A stretch of DNA of 64,000 nucleotides from Halichondria panicea (Eukaryota; Porifera; Demospongiae; Suberitida; Halichondriidae). Position numbers and translations under genes: made by a program. The notes beneath the pieces were generated by a model. That model was not told the origin of the DNA, ran no database searches, and worked only from the letters and a program-made list of their open reading frames with translations. Of the stretch, positions 55,036-64,000 are shown piece by piece (the first letter of the stretch is position 1; every line of letters starts with the position of its first letter). Where the stretch lies: contig NC_087382.1 of the NCBI RefSeq assembly GCF_963675165.1, positions 6,620,315-6,684,314 of the forward strand, read 5' to 3'.

Positions 55036-55908
55036 TTATTTTTCGAGTAAACCCGGCTTTCAGAAGGATTTGTTACTTGTAGAAGTGGGGTCTATTTCTG
55101 ACTTTTGGCAAAAGAAAGGCATCTCAAAAAAAGAAGACAATGCATTCTTATTTTTTATGTTCAAAAAGCTGATGGTACCTTATCGTGGCGTCAAGTATCA
55201 GCAGAAAAGTGTAATAATAATAAATGCCATGCATGGTTCCCATGGAAAGTAGTGAGGAGACTCTTGGCAAGCCCACTGCTCGTATAATATACATCAGCTA
55301 ATGGCATAGGGTGGCTATATAATTATATTAAGTATATAGAGATGACTCTGGAGATGGCTTATCAAACTACTGCGCTATTTATTATAGATAGCCGTACTTT
55401 TATTCAACTAGAGCCGATCAAACTGCTGCGCTATGTAGCCGTACTTTTATTCAACTAGAGCCCTCCTACTCCATTGAATGTCAATCAGGCATGAGAATGT
55501 CAGAGAGGATCAAGATGATGATCTATATAATTAGGACTTTCATTTGAACCGACAAGCAGGTATCGTAGCGAGTAGCGAGTGCTCGATTCATTGTACCACT
55601 CAGTAGGAGTTGGATCGAAAGAGATACACCAGAAACTGAAGAGATGTTTGGCATTCCTGTACATGTAGTATTCAAATACACAACAGTGACGGTAAGTATG
55701 CATAGTATAATGTTTTGTGGACCTGTGCTATATAACTATGACCTTCACCAATACAGACAAAGATTGTATCACACTTGTGAAGAATGAAGTGTGAAGAATG
55801 TTGGTGACACTCCTGACGATATGGTGTACTACACCCCATACTGAAGGTTATATATTTGTCGTCCTTAGATGTAAAATGTGCATGTCACTAGTTATATATA
55901 CGTCAGTG
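55036..55908. other. No recognised gene
   Basis: A 60-codon frame at 55070-55252 (SISDFWQKKGISKKEDNAFL) has no recognised similarity. CCGTACTTTTATTCAACTAG is duplicated near 55392 and 55439. Confidence 0.35.
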
Positions 55909-56188
55909 TAGTATCGAACATAGTATCGAACATAGGCATACTGTCAGAATAACCACACATTCTTTAAATTCTGTCATGCAAATGCTATGAGATAGTATCT
56001 CATCCACATATTCATCCAGTATGCGGTGACTTCCTGTATCTGTCACAAGCTTGGACACTGACCAATCCAATTATCAACCGTGTGGGTGATGTAATCTACA
56101 TCCCACTTGTGAACGTTCCTCTCTGCATACATCTGATGTACATCTGATGTACAATTTCGATACTCTCTTCTCTATCATAATACTCTTG
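55909..56188. mobile_element. Second, diverged foldback element
   Basis: Shares GTATCGAACATAGGCATACT-like sequence, GTGACTTCCTGTATCTGTCA, CAAGCTTGG, GTGTGGGTGATGTAATCTA, CATACATCTGATGTACA and the terminal CTATCATA...ACTCTTG with the element at 4281-4604. Its arms are broken by deletions and an insertion near 55940-56020. Same family, older copy. Confidence 0.8.
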
Positions 56189-56997
56189 AAAAATAATTAT
56201 AATGGCATACATATTACTCGTGCACATGCGGCTTACATGTAACACATGCCTTTTTGTTATTGGGCAGGAGGGAACGAAGTTGCTGGTCTGTGAGGCAGAG
56301 GGGATACAATTTCAGCTCAACCTCATTCGAAGTTATCTCTGGTATTTTAGTACTAACACTAACATCGTGTTTTTCGATGGCAGAACCCACGAAAACAGCA
56401 AACCATAAGCACGTGGCATCAATTGCAGTTTCCCATCTGCGTTATAGTGCTCTCACGAATTGCCCTATCCGTATTAGGTATTGGATTTGGATTTGATGAT
56501 CATGCTGCATGGCATTAGATATTGTTAAACTGAGTATATATATATATAACTGGATTTAATTGGCAACATTAAAATTCGTCGCCCGCTATGTGCTCTTACA
56601 AGGATGAAGCAAGTGGTGTGCGAAGCTTCTGCATTAAATATAGCAATTGTTAAATACCAATTGTACTTGCAATTATGATGTTTGTCGGTTCCAGCCTCCA
56701 GCCAGCAATCAGGCAGCCAGCAATCACCTAAATGTGCAGCAACCTTAAAATGCAGTGACCGATGCTGAGCAAGACATTCTGTAATGATTGCCCACGACGA
56801 AGAACTACAAACTACGAGCCTAAGAGATGAGGTGTGCTTTAAAGTATAGTCAACCTCCTTCACCTTCTCGAAGAGATTGGACAAGGTATACCTTTGGGGG
56901 AGGCTCCTATCTGAAATGGAAGCCATCAGGTATAATTTTTATGTACTTCTCAGCATATTTCATTGCTTTACTTAAGGCCCGGTGTCATAAAATTTTG
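56189..56997. other. No recognised gene
   Basis: Open frames at 56202-56496 (plus) and 56525-56926 (minus) lack recognised motifs. A short TATATA run lies near 56536. Confidence 0.35.
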
Positions 56998-57056
56998 GGC
57001 CTAGAATGTTAACAGTTTAGGCCCCCAGGGGGTCCAAACTGTTAACATTCTAGGCC
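56998..57056. repeat. 21-bp perfect inverted repeat, near-palindrome
   Basis: GGCCTAGAATGTTAACAGTT plus T is exactly inverted at 57036-57056 around AGGCCCCCAGGGGGTCC. A third partial copy, ACATTCTAGGCC, follows. It could extrude as a cruciform or be the joined ends of a decayed repeat. Confidence 0.9.
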
Positions 57057-58324
57057 AACATTCTAGGCCCCCCACTGTGAGATTAGGTCCCCCTCTTCTG
57101 CTATCCTTTTCTGCACGATAGATAATCAGTGGCGTAGGAAGCACGGGTGCTCAGGGGTACCTTACCTACTTGCTCCATGAAGTTCAGAACAGCTAGCTAG
57201 CTAGCTAGCTATTAGTACTAACTAGCTATACTAGCATAGTTACGTACACAGTACAAAGGTCAGCTAGATGAACCAAATCGTAGATATCTCTTATTAAAGA
57301 GCAAGCACATTGCGAATCTGCAACAAGCAAGTCTCCTCTCATTTTTGACATCAATGGTAGCCATGAACAGCTACTAAAAAGGGTAGCTAGACTATAGATC
57401 AAGTGTAATTGGATCCTAAAATAGACATGCTGTAGTAAGAACGTTGTACAATGACACATGCAATGCAATCTTTTTTATTGTATATTCATACCCACTTAAC
57501 AGTATATAGCAGAACAATTAATCCAGGTAAACTCATGCACACGTAGATCTAGAATTAATTATTTAAATTTTGATACTGATAATTTGATACTGATAATTTT
57601 ATATCAAATTTGCTCAGAATTAATCTCCGGGAATGTAGAGTGCCAAAATTTTCCTGGGGCAAGCCCCCGGACCCCCACATTTGTAAAGCACCCCCTTACA
57701 AAAACATCTTCCTACTCCTCTGATAATAATATGGTAAGGTTAGCTCTATTAGTTGACAAAGCATCGCATGCATGTAAAGACTAAAATAATGTTTGCATTA
57801 TTATTATTATTCAAGTGAAGGTAATGATTACATGCATCGTGTAAAGACTAAAATAATGTTTGCATTATTAGTGAAGGAAGGAAGATTTACCTTTCAAGTT
57901 ACTCTATAAAATTAAATGCTTTGATGCAGCTCTGCAATGTTGGATTTGCGTTCCACACTGAAGCAAAAGAAACCAGAGCCAAAGGTAGCAAAGGAATCAC
58001 CTAAGAAGGAAAAAACAGGACCAAAGCAAACAGAACCAAAGCAACAAAGGAACTAGAAACAAATTTTTAACTGCTAGTCTGATCTGGATCCCAAGCCACT
58101 GATCCGAAGGCGGACCCCGCTGACCCCTGCCAAAATTCTTCTCTCATCTCAGTTATTCACATTTTTTTAAATAAGTCCCCTAACCGCAGCCCACCTTCTC
58201 CGCAACCACTATTTTCTTCTAACCCCGACTATTACGACTGTGGTAAGTACATGTATACATGTATACTGTACCTTTGTGACTATATAATTATACATACATA
58301 TTTATTACCTCTGTTTTGTTTTTT
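57057..58324. other. No recognised gene
   Basis: AGCTAGCTAGC tracts near 57190, a duplicated AAGACTAAAATAATGTTTGC near 57776 and 57845, and a Lys-rich plus-strand segment near 57960-58050. No family recognised. Confidence 0.35.
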
Positions 58325-58868
58325 ACAGATAACCATTATCCAAAGTGTAATTATGGTAATCAGCAACCAGCTGAGTCCACGATACTGCTGAGTTCACAGA
58401 GCTCCTTCAGGCCAGGCTGGACATACATGAGCTACAAGAAAGAGTGGGCATTCTTGAGCACACTCTGTGCTAGAGCGGTTTGGGCACATATCCGCATCTC
58501 AACTTTAGATGCCAAGCCCCGTCAACCACTCGTACAACCCATCTATTAACACCTCTTCACCTCAAACCCCACATAGAAACCCCACATAGATTTCTCCAAC
58601 CAACCTATCGAGCCAACCTATCAAGCCATCCCAACCCCAAGCCACCTCAAACCCGCCCAGCAGCCAGACCCCAGTCCACTTCCACTGCGCGGAGAGACAC
58701 TTTGGCCCAGAACAAAAAATTTCACACTGGCGTTGCGATTGGCGAAGCTGCCAGGTGTACACCAAATGGATGTAGAGACCGACCAGCTCTTCCAAGACTA
58801 CGAGCTGAAGTCGGACTATTCCCAATTTACTGGTGCAATTGTGGAAATTCTTTGACAGGACTCAATTA
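58325..58868 (+). pseudogene. Exon-like remnant, Pro-rich, unrecognised
   Basis: Follows a strong acceptor (TTGTTTTTTACAG). One frame has a short helix (ARLDIHELQERVGILEHTLC), then a Pro/Ser/Thr-rich stretch with HPNPKPPQTRPAARPQSTST, then ARCTPNGCRDRPALPRLRAE and FPIYW. The last part recalls a short conserved block (CTxxGCRDRPALP...FPQYW) seen next to BEN-like proteins of invertebrate mobile elements. Weak similarity, frame changes present. Confidence 0.3.
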
Positions 58869-58869
58869 A

Positions 58870-59566
58870 CCCTTTAACCGTCACGATCCCGCAATAGTGA
58901 CTTTTTTTGCGAAATTCTAATTCTGCGATACTTAGGAAGTAGCTCGAACTCCCTGTATAGAGGAAGAGCTGTAGAATCACGTGCAATTTAGTCTAGAATT
59001 TTCCAAGCCACGTTGCTATGTAAAATTTCATTAGCACCTTACCGCACGAAGTTTATAGCATTGTTTACTTGTGCCGATGTGCTTGAACAGCTTGAGGACA
59101 GCAATGGGTCCTCTGGTGATGACAGTGCCTATGAAGGAGACCAAAGGCTATCAGCTTTATGCGAACAACAACATAACGTTTGTGACTTATTGTGGCTATC
59201 TATAAATTATCAGACGCTGATGAACTGTCTGCTGATGAACTGTCTGGGACTGAGGACATGCATGACATGGACCTAGACGCTAGCGCTATGGGTGAAAGAC
59301 CAGGAGAGGGCGACTCTGGCAAGTAGTATAGTATAGCTAGAATATCAAAGTATAAGTATAGTATAGCTAAAATAGAATTAGCAGTAATGAACAGTCTTTA
59401 TGTGAGCTCATAGATCCGTATTGTACTTCAAATTTAGATATATCTTAGCACTGTTTACATTCATATGATGCGAAAATCAAGCTTAGTCAAGCCTTTATAA
59501 GGCTGATCCATAAAAAAAAAATTTTTGGATTTTATCTCACCGCTGGCCGAGCATTTAAAATGATAA
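58870..59566 (+). mobile_element. piggyBac-like TTAA element, second copy
   Basis: TTAA (58866-58869) precedes CCCTTTAACCGTCACGATCC. The following 700 bp match the complement of 48827-50070 along most of their length: GACTTTTTTTGCGAAATTCT, ATTTTCCAAGCCACGTTGCT, the acidic GTEDMHDMDLDASAMG-encoding part and CACCGCTGGCCGAGCATTTA. It lacks the nested 420-bp MITE and so gives its empty site. The far end is missing; an LTR follows at once, so the gypsy element probably inserted here. Confidence 0.7.
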
Positions 59567-59768
59567 CCACAAGTACTATAGTGAACATTCTAGAACATCA
59601 TGTGTTTTGTTAGTAGAACATTCTAGTAGAACATTCTAGAACATTTTAGATCATGTGTTTTGTGAGTAGAACATTCTAGAAACAGGTTTTAGTATTTAAG
59701 TGTTGAGTTTCTTCGAACTGACTGTGAAAACTGAATCAATGTTATCTCTAAATCCCCGATCCCTCACA
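59567..59768 (+). repeat. 5' LTR of the Gmr1-like element
   Basis: The sequence between the TTAA element and the primer-binding site ends in CCCTCACA and contains repeated AACATTCTAGAACA and ATCATGTGTTTTGT motifs. The left border is approximate because no second LTR is present for comparison. Confidence 0.55.
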
Positions 59769-59770
59769 TT

Positions 59771-59788
59771 TGGTGGCAGCGGTGGGAT
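59771..59788 (+). promoter_or_regulatory. Primer-binding site, tRNA-Leu type
   Basis: TGGTGGCAGCGGTGGGAT lies 2 bp inside the LTR. It is the exact complement of the 3' end of common metazoan tRNA-Leu (AAG/TAA type) as I remember it. It differs by two bases from the primer site of the gypsy element at 6288-10560. Confidence 0.75.
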
Positions 59789-59824
59789 CGCTAGTGCGAC
59801 ATATTTTCCACTGACCTACAGTTC

Positions 59825-60665
59825 ATGACTACTAGATCAGGACGACTCTACAAGATGTCTAGAAAAGATGTTACATCTCTCCGGGAGATGATGCAGCTGA
59901 TGCTAGAGGACCGCAGAAAGAGAGATGAGGAGATAGCACAAGAGAGACAGAGACGAGAAGAAGAACTAGCTGCCGAGAGAGAGCAGAGAGAGGAACAAAG
60001 GCGACAACGAGAAGAAGAACTATCTGCCGAGAGAGAGCAGAGAGAGGAACAAAGGCGACAACGAGAAGAAGAACTAGCTGCCGAGAGAGAGCAGAGAGAA
60101 GAACAAAGACGTGCTGAGAGTGAGCAGAGAGAGGAACAAAGGCGACAACGAGAGGAGGAACTTGCTAGAGACAGACAACTGCGGGAGGAGCAGTTTGCAG
60201 AGGAGCGCCACCAGTTGAAGGACCAGTTGAAGGAACAGATGGCACTGCTTCAGAGGCTTGTGATTGACAAGACAGCTCATTCCCCAACTAGCTGAAGTTG
60301 AGTCGTCTCTTAGATGCAGATGATATTGAGGCTTTTCTCATCACCTTCGAACGTAGCATGGGAGCATACGAAGTGGACAAGTCAAGATGGACAGGCCTAC
60401 TTGCACCTCACGTACCGGCAATGATTCAGATCACAGAAGATGAACACTGGAGAATCGCCTAAAGACCGACTCACAGACTTAGCAACCAGATGGACAAGAG
60501 ACTGTACTGACATCGCCCAAGTGATCGACCTCATGGTCAGAGAACAATTTTTAGAAGGTCTTCCCGAGGATGTACGCCTCCATGTAAGTGAACGAAAGCC
60601 AGAGACCAGTGGGGAAGCAGCTCAGTTTGCTGAGGACTACATCCAGGCTCACCGCACGTAAATTT
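59825..60665 (+). pseudogene. Gag with Glu/Arg coiled coil and SCAN-like capsid part
   Basis: The first frame (59825-60295, 156 aa) is a long coiled coil made of repeated QREEELAAEREQREEQRR units. After a frame break, DDIEAFLITFERSMGAYEVD and GLLAPHVPAMIQ look like capsid sequence. Another break leads to LTDLATRWTRDCTDIAQVID, LMVREQFLEGLPEDVRLHV and KPETSGEAAQFAEDYI. The last part matches the SCAN pattern (L..R.....W..P......I..L+..EQFL..LP......V....P....EA). SCAN domains are thought to derive from Gmr1-like gag (established idea), so the match supports the family call. Confidence 0.8.
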
Positions 60666-61208
60666 ACTAAGAGCGAAAAGACACCCCCAGGAAATTGCCC
60701 TAGATGTGGACTACTAGGTCACTGGGCCCGAGACTGCCCCAAGCCAAGACAGGAGAATACCTTTGTACCAAGACGAGAACCAACCTGTTTCAACTGCCAA
60801 AAGAAGGGACACTTCGCCAACAAGTGCCCTAGCAACCCAAATCTGTTTCGTGATGAACGAAACCATCACGAAACCATCACAAAACGCTACTTTGACGTCC
60901 TTCAACCCCAACGAAAGGATTATCCGACGAGGCCTCGTGGAAGGAAACTCGTGGAAGGAAAGCCCGTTTCAAATCTGATTTTGGACACTGGAGCTACCAG
61001 GACGCTGGTCCGGTCCGACCTCCTGCCACCCTCTATTAGGATGGAGGGTGAAGTTACAATTAGATGTGCTCATGGTGATGCTGTCACTTACCCCCTTGCA
61101 GTATCCACAGGGTCAAAAGAATTTCTGGTGCGAGCTGGAATCTCCAACACTCTCCCGGTACCAGTCTTACTTGGCCGAGATATCCCCGGACTATTTATCT
61201 CTCATTAA
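60588..61208 (+). pseudogene. Nucleocapsid knuckles and aspartic protease
   Basis: Two CCHC zinc knuckles: CPRCGLLGHWARDC and CFNCQKKGHFANKC. The protease follows with NLILDTGATRTLVRSDLLPP (DTGA active site) and the second conserved block LPVPVLLGRDIPGL. This frame is open for 206 codons, ending at 61208, after which the next frame carries a charged linker. Confidence 0.88.
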
Positions 61209-62720
61209 TGGCACTACAGACCAAAATGAAGAGGACGCCTTCCTCGTCACTACTCGGGCCCAGGGCCCAGGAGAAGCGACAGCAAGAGACTGAACAAAAA
61301 CTCCAAGAAAAAGAAAAGGAATCAGGGGCAGTAGCTAAACCCCTTGAGGAGCAAATGGTGCAGACAGAGCCCCAGTGCGAACCCTTTGATAGCCTTGACG
61401 AATCCCTCTTTATCCCAGGAAGGGCCAAAGAAAAAAAAACCAGAAGTCAAAAACGACAGCAAAGGCTGGAACACGCTCGTCAAGCAGACACTCATTCTCT
61501 CGAAATAACTGCAGCTGACTTACAGAAACTACAGGGTGCCGACCCTACTCTTGAGGCTATTCGAAAGATAGCAAGTGTTTCGATAGCAAGTGGTGAATCT
61601 GGTTTGGCGGGGAACAAATTTTTCGAACGAGATGGAATATTGTATCGCAAATACATCCCCCCTGGAAGCAAAGAAGAATCTGATACACTGGACTGATACA
61701 CTGGAACAATTAGTTTTACCGAGTCAATGTCGTCAAGAGGTGTTGAATCTTGCACACAATATATCCCTTGCAGGCCACCTGGCGTATCCTTCAGCGATTC
61801 CACTGCAAGAGGTGCCCGGAATGCCAGAAGGCCTCTCAGAAACGTGTGCATCGAGCCCCACTTATACCTCTACCGGTGATGGAAGCACCCTTCCAACGCA
61901 TGGCCATGGATATAGTGGGACCACTACCACGAAGTCGAAGCGGGAATAAGTATATCCTTGTCATCTGTGACTATGCTACTAGATACCCCGAAGCGATTCC
62001 CCTCCGAGCGATCGATGCAGAGACTATTGCCGAGGAGCTGGTTAACTTCTTTTCGAGAGTGGGCATACCAGCATACCAGAAGAAATTCTGACAGATCAGG
62101 GTTCGAACTTCACATCCAAACTGTTAGCTGAAGTGTACCGGCTTCTCCATATCAAGCCAATTTGTACCAGTCCGTATCATCCTCAAACAGATGGACTTGT
62201 CGAAAGATTCAACCAAACTCTCAAAGCTATATTAAGGAAAACGGCTAAAGAAGAAGGCAAAGACTGGGATCGGCTAGTACCCTAAAGTTCCACAAGCTTC
62301 TACAGGATTCTCTCCATTTGAACTCTTGTATAGAAGGGTCCGAGAAACATGGGAAGCGAGCCCTAAAACTGACGAAAGTGTTGTCTCATACATCCTATTG
62401 ATTCAAGAGAAACTGGCAAAATTGAGTGAACTTGTGCAGCAGAATCTCCAAAGAGCACAGAAGGATCAGAAGACCTGGTATGACCGACATGCCAGGACCC
62501 GAGAATTTAAGTTTGGTGATGAAGTCCTTGTACTACTGCCTACATCAACCAGCAAACTGTTAGCTGAATGGCAAGGTCTTACTCCATCATCAAACTAGTT
62601 GGCAAAGTCACCTACGAAGTTGATATGCACGATCGACGAAAGCGAAAGAGAGTGTTTCATGTCAACATGCTCATGCTCAAGAAATGGGAAACTCCAACTG
62701 ATGTTGCAATGTTCAATGAC
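61209..62720 (+). pseudogene. Integrase, upstream of reverse transcriptase
   Basis: After a charged linker (QEKRQQETEQKLQEKEKESG) comes the integrase entry region FFERDGILYRKYIPPGS. The zinc-binding part (HNISLAGHLA, then RCPECQKASQK) is broken by a frame change. The catalytic core has MAMDIVGPLPRSRSGNKYIL (first Asp), LTDQGSNF (second Asp) and SPYHPQTDGLVERFNQTLKA (Glu). The C-terminal region has TWYDRHARTREFKFGDEVLV and, in another frame, SIIKLVGKVTYEVDMHDRRK and RVFHVNMLMLKKW, a degenerate GPY/F-type module. At least four frame breaks. Confidence 0.88.
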
Positions 62721-63488
62721 GAGGTTGACCCAAGCGACGAAATCGTTTTATGGAGAGATGCAACAGAAAATCAGCAGCCTTACCCCAACTCAGCTTCAAG
62801 AACTACATCATACTCTGCAATCATTCAGCGACGTAGCGAACCTGGAAGGACTACTGTTGCAGAGCATCACATTGAAGTGGGTGACGCAAGACCGATTCGC
62901 CTACCGCCGTATCGATTGCCACACGCATATCTCGTGAAACCGTACTTACTGAGCTCAAAGATATGGAACAGACAGGTATTATCGAGCGCTCATCAAGTAA
63001 TTGGGCAGCACCAATCGTCCTTGTGAAAAAGAAAGATGGTTCTTTACGCATGTGTGTTGATTATCGTCGTCTCAATGCCATTTCACCATCAGATGCCTAC
63101 CCGATGCCTCGTGTCGACGACCTTATTGATAGACTTGGAGGTTATCAAGAGGGTACTGGCAAGTACCTGTAGACACTAAGTCACGTCACCTGACAGCATT
63201 TACAACTCTGTTTCAGTTTAAAGTGATGCCCTTTGGACTGCATGGAGCCCCAGCCACCTTCCAACGAATGATGGATCGCCTATTATGGGATGTACCAGAA
63301 TTTGCTGCAGCATACCTTGATGATCTCATCATCCACAGCACAACTTGGGAGGAACACCTCAGACATGTCCGAATGATATTCGAGAAACTCCGCTCAGCTG
63401 GGTTGACAATCAAACCAAAAAAATGCCAGTTGGGAATGACTAAATGTGTATATCTTGGTCATGTTGTCGGAGGAGGAAGAGTGTCATT
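62721..63488 (+). pseudogene. Reverse transcriptase, truncated
   Basis: Begins with LTPTQLQELHHTLQSFSDVA and VAEHHIEVGDARPIRLPPYR then LPHAY, the usual start of gypsy RT. Next: KDMEQTGIIERSSSNWAAPI, VLVKKKDGSLRMCVDYRRLN, DAYPMPRVDDLIDRLGG, a deletion of the DLxxGYWQ block, FKVMPFGLHGAPATFQRMMD and the catalytic AYLDDLIIHS, ending CVYLGHVVGGGRV. Sequence similarity stops at 63488. The loss of the first catalytic Asp block means it is not active. Confidence 0.9.
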
Positions 63489-64000
63489 CAAAAATCGTCT
63501 ACAAGTTTCAAGTTGCCTATTATTTTCCAATTACTGTCTCATTAGCAGAGCAGCAGAGTTAGTTCGCTCAAACAGCTCAATTTTTGTGTCCACACACACA
63601 CCAATCACTCTACCCCTGCTGCGCACACACGTGGTAATTACAAGTACCATGTGAGCTCATAATTATAGCACTTTGTACAGGTACAGCTAGCTAGCTACAG
63701 TAAAACCTGTTTCAATGACCACTCTGATCATACCTATGCTGATGGTTTTCACTTCACACGCTAATTTGAGACGAGTGGTCTATAATGAAGGCCGCGATTC
63801 ATTATGTTGTGTACATTATGTTGTGTACATGATGTCAGTGGCAATAATTATTATATTTATATGTGTAGAATTGGATTAGCAGAGATCTCAGCGCAAAGGC
63901 GATAGCCCAAGAGTAGGTGGCCACTAAAGAAAGGCTGTGCATGCTGAAAGTCAGTACTTAATCTGGGTGCTATATTACGTTGCTACTATAGATAGCAATA
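63489..64000. other. Non-coding; a pogo-like TIR near 63700
   Basis: No gene recognised. TACAGTAAAACCTGTTTCAA followed by TGACCACTC at about 63698-63726 has the form of a pogo/Tigger terminal repeat; GAGTGGTC-like inverted sequence (GAGACGAGTGGTCTATAATG) follows near 63768, so a short MITE may lie here. The AGCTAGCTAGC tract and the TTGTGTACATTATG duplication are local. Confidence 0.35.

Larger units (their letters stand above)
59567..63488 (+). mobile_element. Gmr1-like Ty3/gypsy element, decayed, 3' truncated
   Basis: Order on the plus strand: LTR, primer-binding site, gag with zinc knuckles, protease, integrase, then reverse transcriptase. Integrase upstream of RT is the copia-like order known in gypsy relatives of the Gmr1 group, first described in deuterostomes. 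The join between integrase C-terminus and RT N-terminus is continuous, so rearrangement is not needed to explain it. RNase H and the 3' LTR are missing after 63488. Several frameshifts mark it as dead. Confidence 0.85.

Noticed and set aside
55070..55287. Two overlapping 60-aa frames
   Set aside because: Low-complexity Lys-rich composition and no recognised motif; likely chance frames beside a P-like remnant.
59567..63488. Integrase-before-RT order produced by two truncated elements lying side by side
   Set aside because: The integrase C-terminal module continues into a typical gypsy RT N-terminus without LTR, gag or foreign sequence between, and the order matches a known group; one element is simpler.
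1..64000. CRISPR array or bacterial operon
   Set aside because: Direct repeats here are long satellites or minisatellites without unique spacers, and intron signals show eukaryotic DNA.

Overview
This window looks like intergenic, transposon-dominated DNA from an early-branching animal. I favour a demosponge such as an Amphimedon-like species. The grounds are the AT-rich background with many TATAATTAT and TAGCTAGC tracts, spliceosomal introns with GT-AG ends, and recognisable animal transposon families, many of the kind I associate with sponge and cnidarian genomes. I found no convincing host housekeeping gene, tRNA, rRNA or CRISPR array. Nearly every protein similarity is to a mobile element, and most copies are decayed.

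Layout. 1-6108: satellite of eight 0.7-1.05 kb units, each with exon-like modules ending in consensus splice donors, a GC-rich 48-bp minisatellite, and in one unit a foldback element. 6288-10560: complete young Ty3/gypsy element (minus strand, intact 1285-aa gag-pol, 143-bp LTRs, ACCTG target duplication). 12.3-14.9 kb: BEL/Pao remnants split by a minisatellite. 17.2-19.7 kb: decayed P-element-like transposase gene with introns. 20420-26768: element bounded by perfect 44-bp inverted repeats carrying a RecQ-like helicase and a convergent DUF6589-like gene, itself hit by a LINE fragment and a hAT-type element. 27.2-29.3 kb: possible TTAA-type element. 32.9-40.8 kb: Mutator-like transposase gene split by a 6-kb CACTA-type element with two divergent genes. 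41.2-43.6 kb: DDE-like transposase gene between long inverted repeats. 48.8-50.1 kb: piggyBac-like TTAA element with a nested TA-inserting MITE. 51591-54090: 2.5-kb Tc1/mariner-like element with a DD34E transposase and a convergent passenger gene. 58.9-63.5 kb: second TTAA element, interrupted by a decayed Gmr1-like gypsy element whose integrase lies upstream of reverse transcriptase and whose gag contains a SCAN-like segment.

The genes work together only within each transposon: transposase or polymerase plus accessory proteins. The most distinctive systems are the RecQ/DUF6589 element, the two-gene mariner, the CACTA element with an accessory gene, and the Gmr1-like retroelement. Several nesting relations can be read directly because the interrupted reading frame, or a second uninterrupted copy, lies in the same window. 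Family assignments are from recognition of motifs without database searches.
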